Below are positions 1 through 4,895 of a stretch of DNA of 7,153 bases, in pieces. The notes under the pieces were generated by a model. It was given only the letters and a program-made list of their open reading frames with translations. It did not search any database and was not told the DNA's origin. Every line of letters begins with the position of its first letter. Position 1 is the stretch's first letter. Position numbers and translations under genes: made by a program. This stretch comes from SW-9-67-25 sp964623735 (GTDB lineage Archaea; Halobacteriota; Halobacteria; Halobacteriales; Haloarculaceae): contig CAZUVE010000138.1 of the NCBI GenBank assembly GCA_964623735.1, positions 1-7,153 of the forward strand, given 5' to 3'.

Positions 1-619
1 GGTCCCAGTCGTCGCCGCCGAGGTCGTTGTCGCCGTTCGTGGCGACGACCTCGTAGACGCCGCCGCCGAGTTCGAGAATCGAGACGTCGAAGGTCCCCCC
101 GCCGAGGTCGAACACGAGGACGGTCTGGTCGGACTCGTCGTCGAGGCCGTATGCCATGCTCGCGGCAGTGGGTTCGTTGATGATGCGCTCGACGTCGAAG
201 CCGGCGATCTCGCCTGCGTCTTTCGTCGCCTGGCGCTGGCGGTCGGAGAAGTACGCAGGGACGGTGATGACGGCTTTCTCTACCTCCTCGCCCAGGTAAT
301 CCTCGGCGTCGCGCTTGATCTTCTGGAGGATCATCGCCGAGACCTGCTCGGGCGTGTACTCCTCGCCGTCGAGTCCGACCGCGTAGTCGTCCTCGCCCAT
401 GTGGCGTTTGATCGACTCGACGGTGTTCTCGGGGTTCTGGACTGCCTGGTTCTTTGCAGGCTTGCCCACGAGGCGCTCGCCGTCGTCGAACGCGACGACC
501 GAGGGCGTCGTGCGGTCGCCCTCGCCGTTGACGATGATCTCGGGGTCGCCTCCCTCCATCACCGCGAAGGCGCTGTTCGTCGTCCCGAGGTCGATTCCGA
601 GAATCTTGTTGCTCGCCAT
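1..619 (-). CDS. dnaK: Molecular chaperone DnaK (Hsp70), N-terminal part, cut by window edge
   Basis: Hsp70 chaperone: a cytoplasmic ATPase that binds and releases unfolded proteins with DnaJ and GrpE. The visible 206 residues cover the first half of the nucleotide-binding domain. Seen directly: the phosphate-1 motif IDLGTTNS at residues 9-16, the KPAKNQ stretch near 53-58, AVITVPAYFSDRQRQ at about 116-130, INEPTAASMAYGLD at about 147-160, and the phosphate-2 motif FDLGGGTFDVS at about 170-180. The start ATG (617-619) gives the typical MASNKILGIDLGTTNS beginning and lies about 30 bases below a TATA-like box, so this start is well supported. The region between KRHMG (about 71-75) and AEDYLG (about 105-110) is short: it lacks the roughly 23-25-residue insert found in E. 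coli DnaK, as is known for archaeal and Gram-positive Hsp70s. The remaining two thirds, including the substrate-binding domain, lie beyond base 1. No grpE is seen immediately upstream; the next gene is divergent. Confidence 0.97.
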   Translation of the reverse strand, partial: MASNKILGIDLGTTNSAFAVMEGGDPEIIVNGEGDRTTPSVVAFDDGERLVGKPAKNQAVQNPENTVESIKRHMGEDDYAVGLDGEEYTPEQVSAMILQKIKRDAEDYLGEEVEKAVITVPAYFSDRQRQATKDAGEIAGFDVERIINEPTAASMAYGLDDESDQTVLVFDLGGGTFDVSILELGGGVYEVVATNGDNDLGGDDWD

Positions 620-646
620 CTTATTAGTCTCTATCTGATTGTGCCG

Positions 647-658
647 GTTAAAGGTTGC
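647..658 (-). promoter_or_regulatory. Probable archaeal promoter (BRE/TATA) of dnaK
   Basis: On the minus strand the sequence reads CAACCTTTAACC, a TATA-like TTTAA core with a C-rich flank that could serve as TFB recognition element. Its centre is about 30 bases upstream of the dnaK ATG. With the usual archaeal spacing of about 25 bases, transcription would start roughly 4-6 bases before the ATG, so the mRNA would be nearly leaderless, which is normal in haloarchaea. The match is moderate and no known heat-shock operator was recognised. Confidence 0.5.
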
Positions 659-859
659 TAGATCCCCGCGCTCGCTGTCCCGTCGGTTCGACGCGCCCGC
701 TTGCGGTTTTGCGCCGGTACCGCGACACGACGCCCCGACGCAGTTCGAACGGGTCGTCCGGGTGGAAGAGCAGCCACCGGGGGCGAGTCGCCGGGCGACG
801 GCACGGCCGGGAGGTGACGCTGCTGGCGGGGTCGCCGTCCCGCCGCGAGCCGTCCGGTC

Positions 860-883
860 GTGCCGTGTGAACTGGACACGCAC
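860..883. promoter_or_regulatory. Imperfect inverted repeat just upstream of the 2-oxoacid dehydrogenase promoter
   Basis: The left arm is GTG-C-CGTGT (860-868) and the right arm is ACACG-CAC (876-883), separated by 7 bases. The arms are perfectly complementary apart from one extra C at 863. The repeat ends about 6 bases before the TATA box at 889-896. Regulators bound directly upstream of BRE/TATA in archaea often act as activators, and ones overlapping it act as repressors. No regulator family was recognised from the motif, so an operator role is inference. Confidence 0.3.
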
Positions 884-896
884 AACCATTATATAT
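884..896 (+). promoter_or_regulatory. Strong TATA-box promoter facing the 2-oxoacid dehydrogenase genes
   Basis: The plus strand contains TTATATAT at 889-896 within an otherwise GC-rich region, the best archaeal TATA box in the window. It is preceded by an A/C-rich stretch that could be a TFB recognition element. The usual spacing of about 25 bases from the box centre puts the transcription start at about 917-919, on or beside the ATG at 918-920. The next recognised gene on this strand begins at 1158, and no comparable TATA box lies 25-30 bases before that start. This is therefore the most likely promoter for the E1 unit, which would give it a leader of about 240 bases. A weaker TTAAAT at 1006-1011 is an alternative. 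Confidence 0.7.
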
Positions 897-917
897 CGCG
901 GCCGACACTGTTCGAGT

Positions 918-1022
918 ATGCACCCCGCGAGCAACCACGTACCGACGGGGATCCACCAGCGAGACAGCGGCGTAACTGCGGCACCTGGGTTCGCTCTTTT
1001 CACAGTTAAATCGACAGTCTGA
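918..1022 (+). CDS. Possible leaderless 34-residue small ORF in the leader of the 2-oxoacid dehydrogenase unit
   Basis: An ATG at 918-920 lies about 25 bases below the TATA box at 889-896, so a transcript from that promoter would begin at or next to this ATG, as in typical leaderless haloarchaeal genes. The frame runs 34 codons (beginning MHPASNHVPTG, ending TVKSTV) to a TGA at 1020-1022, one base before a GC hairpin. No family was recognised and there is no membrane segment or metal motif. About 22 of 34 codons end in G or C, clearly fewer than in the neighbouring genes, so coding support is weak. It contains four Val, one Leu and one Ile, not a striking run, so a classical amino-acid-sensing leader peptide is not evident. 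It could be a real microprotein, a regulatory upstream ORF, or merely part of an untranslated leader or small RNA. Confidence 0.3.
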   Translation: MHPASNHVPTGIHQRDSGVTAAPGFALFTVKSTV

Positions 1023-1023
1023 G

Positions 1024-1051
1024 CCCCGCGACGCCGTTCGCGGGGTCTTTC
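1024..1051 (+). terminator. GC-rich hairpin followed by TCTTTC; possible attenuator or terminator
   Basis: The arms CCCCGCGA (1024-1031) and TCGCGGGG (1038-1045) are perfectly complementary over 8 bp with a 6-base loop CGCCGT. The following bases are TCTTTC. It begins one base after the TGA of the small ORF at 918-1022 and 107 bases before the E1 alpha start. The shape resembles a terminator, but archaeal termination depends mainly on oligo-T tracts and this one is short and interrupted. Full termination here is therefore uncertain; partial termination, pausing or mRNA processing are equally possible. Confidence 0.35.
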
Positions 1052-1157
1052 GGCCACGCTCCCAGACCCGTCGCCGGCGGATCGGGGAACGGACCGGATC
1101 CAGTCGGACCGCTTTCGAGCACACGACCCGTACGAGACCACTGCCACACACGAGCCC

Positions 1158-2300
1158 ATGAGCGAACCAGAGCGACCGACCCAGTACGGCTGTACGCAGC
1201 CGGCACCGGACGACGAACCGATACGCGTCCTCGACGAGGAGGGCAACGTCTGTCCCGGCGCGGAGGTGCCCGACCTCCCCGACGACCAGTTCATCGCGAT
1301 GTACGAGGACGTCCGCCTCGCGCGGGCGTTCGACCAGCGCGCCGTCGCCCTCCAGCGCCAGGGCCGGATCGCGACATACGCGCCGATGACCGGCCAGGAG
1401 GGATCGCAGGTCGCCTCGGGCTACGCGCTGGCCGAGGAGGACTGGCTGTTCCCCACCTACCGCGACCACGCCGCCAAGTACGTCCACGGGGTGGACCTGG
1501 CGTCGCTGCTTGCCCCCGCGGCCGGCTCCCGCGAGGGGTACGCCGTTCCCGACGGCGTGAACGTCCTCCCGGAGTACATCCCGATTGCGACCCAGATCCC
1601 CCAGGCGATGGGGATGGCCTGGGGTCACAAGCTCCAGGGCGAGGACCGCGCCGTCCTGTGTCACTTCGGGGACGGCGCCACCTCCGAGGGGGACTTCCAC
1701 GAGGGGCTGAACTTCGCCGGGGTCTTCGACGTCCCCGCAGTCTTCGTCTGTAACAACAACCAGTGGGCCATCTCGACGCCGGCCGAGCGCCAGACCGCCA
1801 GCGACACCCTCGCGGGGAAGGCCCGCGCCTACGGCGTCGAGGGCGTCCGCGTCGACGGGATGGACCCGCTCGCTGTCTACCAGGTCACCCGCGAGGCACT
1901 GGCGAAGGCGAAACGTCCTGGTCCCGGAGAGCTACGCCCGACGCTCGTCGAGTCAGTCCAGTACCGCTACGGGGCGCACACGACCGCCGACGACCCCTCG
2001 GTGTACCGCGACGAGAGCGAGGTCGAGGAGTGGCGCCAGCGGGACCCCATCGACCGCCTCGAGACGTTCCTGTCCGACCGGGGAATTCTCGACGAGCGCC
2101 GCCAGTCCGAGATCGAGGAGCGCGTCGAAGCGCGGATCGAGGAGGCAATCGAGCGCGTCGAATCCCTCGGGAGCGATCCGGACGGGATGTTCGAGCACGT
2201 CTACGAGTCGACTCCCGCTCGCTTGGAGAGACAACGCGACCGGCTGGAGTCCCTCCGGGAGCAGTACGGCGACGGGGCCTTCCGAGAGGTGCTCGGATGA
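1158..2300 (+). CDS. Thiamine-diphosphate-dependent 2-oxoacid dehydrogenase E1, alpha subunit
   Basis: Alpha subunit (380 residues) of the E1 component that decarboxylates a 2-oxoacid (pyruvate or branched-chain) and passes the acyl group to lipoyl-E2. The thiamine diphosphate/Mg motif is clear: GDG at 171-173 and NN at 199-200 with about 26 residues between, in the context GDGATSEGDFHEGLNFAG. PTYRDHA at 99-105 matches the conserved cofactor-contacting region, and YRYGAHTTADDP-SVYRD at 269-285 is the loop that is phosphorylated in mitochondrial homologues. The first 60 residues (LDEEGNV...PDLPDDQF) and overall length match Gram-positive-type PdhA/BfmBAA proteins. Those family members do not separate by sequence into pyruvate and branched-chain enzymes by eye, so substrate is open. 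Haloarchaea normally oxidise pyruvate with a ferredoxin oxidoreductase, which favours another substrate. The acidic C-terminal region (about 286-370) looks helical. The ATG at 1158 gives the expected N-terminus; no Shine-Dalgarno is visible. It overlaps the beta gene by ATGA. Confidence 0.95.
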   Translation: MSEPERPTQYGCTQPAPDDEPIRVLDEEGNVCPGAEVPDLPDDQFIAMYEDVRLARAFDQRAVALQRQGRIATYAPMTGQEGSQVASGYALAEEDWLFPTYRDHAAKYVHGVDLASLLAPAAGSREGYAVPDGVNVLPEYIPIATQIPQAMGMAWGHKLQGEDRAVLCHFGDGATSEGDFHEGLNFAGVFDVPAVFVCNNNQWAISTPAERQTASDTLAGKARAYGVEGVRVDGMDPLAVYQVTREALAKAKRPGPGELRPTLVESVQYRYGAHTTADDPSVYRDESEVEEWRQRDPIDRLETFLSDRGILDERRQSEIEERVEARIEEAIERVESLGSDPDGMFEHVYESTPARLERQRDRLESLREQYGDGAFREVLG

Positions 2301-3316
2301 GCGCGGCCGCCGAGGGGGGACCGGCTGCCACCGACGGGGACCGGCTGACCCTCGTCGAGGCCGTCTGTGAGGCGCTCCACGAGGAGATGACCCGCGACGG
2401 GGACGTGGTCGTGCTCGGCGAGGACGTCGGCGAGAACGGCGGCGTCTTCCGCGCGACCGACGGCCTCGTAGAGGAGTTCGGCGACCAGCGGGTCGTCGAC
2501 ACGCCGCTTGCGGAGTCGGGCATCGTCGGCTCGGCGATCGGGCTGGCGCTGTCGGGGATGCGTCCCGTCGCCGAGATGCAGTTTCTGGGCTTCTCGTATC
2601 CGGCCTTCGACCAGCTCGTCAGCCACGCTGCGCGGATGCGCGCGCGCAGCCGGGGCCAGTACACCGTCCCGATGGTCGTCCGGGCGCCCTACGGTGCCGG
2701 CATCCGCGCGCCGGAACACCACTCCGAATCCACGGAGGCCTTCTTCGCACACGAGCCCGGCCTGAAAGTAGTCACCCCGAGCACCCCGGCCGACGCGAAG
2801 GGGCTCCTGACGGCGGCGATCCGCGATCCCGACCCAGTCGTCTTCCTCGAACCGAAGCTCATCTACCGGGCGTTCCGCGAGGAGGTCCCCCGGGGACCCT
2901 ACGAGACGCCGCTGGGGCAGGCGTCGGTCCGCAGGGAGGGCTCGGACGTCGCGCTGTACACCTGGGGTGCGATGACCAGACCGTCGCTGGTCGCGGCGGC
3001 GGACCTGGCCGACGAGCACGGCGTCGACGTCGAGGTGGTCGATGTGCGGACGCTCTCGCCGCTGGACGTCGGGACACTCGCCGCGTCGTTCCGCAAGACC
3101 GGCCGGGCCGTCGTCGTCCACGAGGCGCACAAAACGGGCGGCCTCGGCGCGGAACTCGCAGCGACGCTCCAGGAGGAGGCGGTGCTCTACCAGGAAGCGC
3201 CCATCAGGCGGGTCGCGGGCTTCGACGTCCCGACGCCGCTGCACGACAACGAGGACTACTACCTCCCGCAGGCGGCCCGGATTCAGGACGCCGTCCTCGA
3301 GACAATCGAGTTCTGA
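2297..3316 (+). CDS. Thiamine-diphosphate-dependent 2-oxoacid dehydrogenase E1, beta subunit
   Basis: Beta subunit (339 residues) of the E1 alpha2-beta2 heterotetramer. It consists of a pyrimidine-binding transketolase-like domain (about 15-190) and a C-terminal transketolase domain (about 205-330). Seen directly: GEDVGENGGVF at 41-51; TPLAESGIVG at 69-78, where Glu73 is the residue expected to activate the thiamine aminopyrimidine; EHHSES at 140-145 with the conserved active-site histidine; PSTPADAKGLL at 161-171; and VVDVRTLSPLD at 247-257. Length and motifs are normal for PdhB/BfmBAB. The ATG overlaps the alpha stop in an ATGA, with GAGGTG 7 bases upstream as a plausible ribosome-binding site, so translation is probably coupled and the subunits made in equal amounts. 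The first 13 residues are a poorly conserved Ala/Gly tail. No E2 or E3 gene follows: after the stop at 3316 the next gene is convergent. Confidence 0.95.
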   Translation: MSAAAEGGPAATDGDRLTLVEAVCEALHEEMTRDGDVVVLGEDVGENGGVFRATDGLVEEFGDQRVVDTPLAESGIVGSAIGLALSGMRPVAEMQFLGFSYPAFDQLVSHAARMRARSRGQYTVPMVVRAPYGAGIRAPEHHSESTEAFFAHEPGLKVVTPSTPADAKGLLTAAIRDPDPVVFLEPKLIYRAFREEVPRGPYETPLGQASVRREGSDVALYTWGAMTRPSLVAAADLADEHGVDVEVVDVRTLSPLDVGTLAASFRKTGRAVVVHEAHKTGGLGAELAATLQEEAVLYQEAPIRRVAGFDVPTPLHDNEDYYLPQAARIQDAVLETIEF

Positions 3317-3333
3317 ACGGCGGGCGGGCAGTA
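3317..3333. other. 17-base gap between convergent operons
   Basis: Only 17 bases separate the E1 beta stop (plus strand) and the livF stop (minus strand). The gap is G/C-rich and contains neither an oligo-T tract on either strand nor a hairpin. Termination signals for both transcripts must lie inside, or be replaced by, the opposing coding sequence, so the 3' ends of the two mRNAs are expected to overlap in antisense. Confidence 0.7.
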
Positions 3334-4041
3334 TCAGACGCCGAGATAGCGCTGGCGCAACGTTTCGTCCTCGCGCAGCCGTTCCGTGGAGACAGTGTCG
3401 ACGATCCCGCCCTCGTCGACGATGTAGTGGCGGTCGGCGACGGCGATTGCGGCCGCGACGTTCTGCTCGACCAGCAGGACCGCGATGTCGCCCGTCTCGT
3501 TGATGTCGGCGATGATGTCCTCCAGTCGGCGGACGATGTAGGGCGCCAGCCCCTCGAAGGGCTCGTCGAGCAGCATCAACCGGGGGTTGGCTGCCAGCGC
3601 CCGCGCGATAGCGAGCATCTGCTGTTCCCCGCCGCTCATGTTGCGGGCGTGTTTCCCGCGCATGTCGGCAAGCTCCGGGAAGTAGTTGAGCACGGTCGCC
3701 TGGTCCAGGGGGTCTGCCGCGTGGTTGATCGCGAGTCTGACGTTCTCCTCGACGGAGAGCCGGGGGAAACACCGCCTGTCTTCGGGGACGAAACTCACGC
3801 CGCTCCGGGCGATGGCGTGGGGGGGCTTCCCGAGCAGCGACTCGCCGTCGAGACGGACCTCCCCGCCGAGCACGTCGGGCACGTCTCCGCCGGCAATCGC
3901 CCGGAGAGTGGTGGTCTTGCCCGCGCCGTTGCGCCCGAGCAGGGAGACGAGTTCGCCCGCCTCGATTGCGAGGTCGACGCCGAACAGCACCTGTCCGGTC
4001 TCGTACCCGGCCTCCAGGTCCGACACGTCCAGCAGGGTCAT
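3334..4041 (-). CDS. livF: Branched-chain amino acid ABC transporter ATP-binding protein LivF
   Basis: Second ATPase (235 residues) of a hydrophobic amino acid uptake (HAAT) ABC importer, acting on the cytoplasmic face of the membrane with LivG. Seen directly: Walker A GRNGAGKT at 36-43, the LivF-typical VPEDRRCFPRLSVEENV at about 85-101 in the Q-loop region, ABC signature MSGGEQQ at 135-141, Walker B LMLLDEP at 155-161 and EGLAP at 163-167. The switch region reads LLVEQN rather than ending in histidine, which is normal for the LivF branch and separates it from LivG. Length is normal (E. coli LivF is about 237). The start is fixed by the ATGA overlap with livG and a GGAGG 4 bases before the ATG. 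It is the last gene of the visible operon and converges on the E1 beta gene. The operon's substrate is inferred from family; related systems carry amides, urea or aromatic acids. Confidence 0.94.
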   Translation of the reverse strand: MTLLDVSDLEAGYETGQVLFGVDLAIEAGELVSLLGRNGAGKTTTLRAIAGGDVPDVLGGEVRLDGESLLGKPPHAIARSGVSFVPEDRRCFPRLSVEENVRLAINHAADPLDQATVLNYFPELADMRGKHARNMSGGEQQMLAIARALAANPRLMLLDEPFEGLAPYIVRRLEDIIADINETGDIAVLLVEQNVAAAIAVADRHYIVDEGGIVDTVSTERLREDETLRQRYLGV

Positions 4042-4895
4042 AGCTCCTCCCGCATCCCGCCGAGGTAGGCGTCCTGGACGGCCCGGTCGCCCTGCACCTC
4101 GTCGGGGGGACCGGTTGCGATGACCCGCCCGCGGTCGAGCACCGTGATCCGGTCGCTGATCGAGAGCACGACGTCCATGTCGTGTTCGATGAGCACGACT
4201 GTCAGCCCGCGGTCGTCGCGGATCTCCTCGATCAGCCCTGCGGTCTCCGTGGTCGCGCCGGGGCTCATTCCGGAGGTGGGCTCGTCGAGCAGGAGCACGT
4301 CGGGATCGGTCGCCAGTGCCATCGCGATCCCGAGCCGGCGCTGGTCGCCGTGGGGGAGGTTCTTCGCCACCGTGTCGAGGTGTGGGGCGAGGCCGACGGT
4401 CTCCGCAATCCCGACGGCCCTGTCGCGGCCGACCCCGTAGTGAGCCCGGAGGAGATCCATCGAGAACGCGCCCCGCCGGGCGGTCTGGACGACCAGCCGG
4501 ACGTTCTCGAGGACCGTCTGGTCGGCGAAGAGTTGGTTGGACTGGAACGAGCGGGCCATCCCGAGGTGGGGGCGGCGCTCCTCCGGGTCGTCGGTGATCG
4601 CCCGACCGTCCAGGTAGACCTCGCCCGAGGTGGGAGCGAGCGACCCCATGACGCAGTTGAACAGCGTCGTCTTGCCGGCCCCGTTCGGGCCAATGACGGC
4701 GCGGAGTTCGCCCGCCTCGACGGCGAGACTCGCCCCGTCGACCGCGAGGACCTCCCCGAAGGTCCGCGTCAGGTTCTCCACGCCGAGCACTGCAGCCCCC
4801 GGGTCGGTGTCGGGTTCGACGCTCGGCCGGCGTCTCTGGGCCTCGTCGTCGGTGGCGTTCCCGGCAACCCGCTCGCTGTCCGCTGTGTCGCTCAT
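4038..4895 (-). CDS. livG: Branched-chain amino acid ABC transporter ATP-binding protein LivG
   Basis: First ATPase (285 residues) of the importer, partner of LivF. Seen directly: Walker A GPNGAGKTT at 69-77, Q-loop ARSFQ at 114-118, signature LPHGDQRRL at 180-188 (the LivG variant of the ABC signature), Walker B VLLLDEPTSGM at 200-210 and the switch histidine in LIEHDMDVV at 235-243. The C-terminal VLDRGRVIATGPPDEV and DAYLGG are family-typical. It has an acidic N-terminal extension of about 35 residues before the usual start of the domain (VLGVENLTRTFG). A GTG at residue 36 could be an alternative start, but the ATG at 4893-4895 is preceded by GGAGG with 4 bases spacing and overlaps the livM stop by ATGA, so I prefer the long form. 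The frame is open further upstream through livM, but that part is a shadow of livM in another frame. Its 3' end overlaps livF by ATGA. Confidence 0.94.
   Translation of the reverse strand: MSDTADSERVAGNATDDEAQRRRPSVEPDTDPGAAVLGVENLTRTFGEVLAVDGASLAVEAGELRAVIGPNGAGKTTLFNCVMGSLAPTSGEVYLDGRAITDDPEERRPHLGMARSFQSNQLFADQTVLENVRLVVQTARRGAFSMDLLRAHYGVGRDRAVGIAETVGLAPHLDTVAKNLPHGDQRRLGIAMALATDPDVLLLDEPTSGMSPGATTETAGLIEEIRDDRGLTVVLIEHDMDVVLSISDRITVLDRGRVIATGPPDEVQGDRAVQDAYLGGMREEL

Larger units (their letters stand above)
620..1157. other. Divergent intergenic region between dnaK and the 2-oxoacid dehydrogenase genes
   Basis: This is 538 bases between two divergent gene starts, long for such a compact region. 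Within it are the dnaK promoter (about 647-658), an inverted repeat (860-883), a strong rightward TATA box (889-896), a possible small ORF (918-1022) and a hairpin (1024-1045). The part from about 660 to 860 is GC-rich and holds open frames on both strands, but their translations are Arg/Pro/Gly-rich and match no family known to me, so I treat them as chance. No tRNA or rRNA gene was recognised. The stretch 1052-1157 contains no clear TATA box and no Shine-Dalgarno sequence close to the ATG at 1158. Confidence 0.6.

Noticed and set aside
185..194. Walker-like glycine-rich motifs in the livG signature LPHGDQRRL, considered as a degenerate, inactive ATPase (actual location about 4332-4358)
   Set aside because: This is the normal LivG form of the ABC signature; Walker A, Walker B and the switch histidine are all intact, so the ATPase should be active. 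The coordinates listed here refer to residue numbers of livG 180-188, not to bases.
703..723. Short inverted repeat GCGGT...ACCGC between dnaK and the rightward promoter
   Set aside because: A 5-bp stem in GC-rich DNA has no statistical weight, and it sits upstream of both divergent promoters where no terminator is needed.
1090..1111. Direct repeat CGGACCG at 1090-1096 and 1105-1111 before the E1 alpha start
   Set aside because: A 7-base repeat of G/C-rich sequence is likely by chance here and no promoter element lies next to it. It could be revisited if conserved in relatives.
620..1157. tRNA, CRISPR or insertion-sequence content in the intergenic region
   Set aside because: No cloverleaf or T-loop consensus, no regularly spaced repeats, and no transposase frame or terminal inverted repeats were found on either strand.
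648..1700. Minus-strand open frame of 350 codons covering the intergenic region and antisense to E1 alpha
   Set aside because: About half is antisense to a certain gene and the rest has no recognisable motif, promoter or ribosome-binding site; open frames of this length are common by chance at this GC content.
1763..2296. In-frame upstream extension of the E1 beta gene, giving a 517-residue frame
   Set aside because: This part overlaps E1 alpha in another frame and translates to Arg/Pro/Gly-rich sequence. The beta family starts near the ATG at 2297, which also has an ATGA overlap and a plausible ribosome-binding site.
2201..3772. Long minus-strand open frame of 523 codons across E1 beta and livF
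   Set aside because: It is a shadow caused by high GC at third codon positions. The translation is Arg/Pro-rich and without family motifs, while the opposite strand encodes an intact E1 beta with clear active-site motifs.
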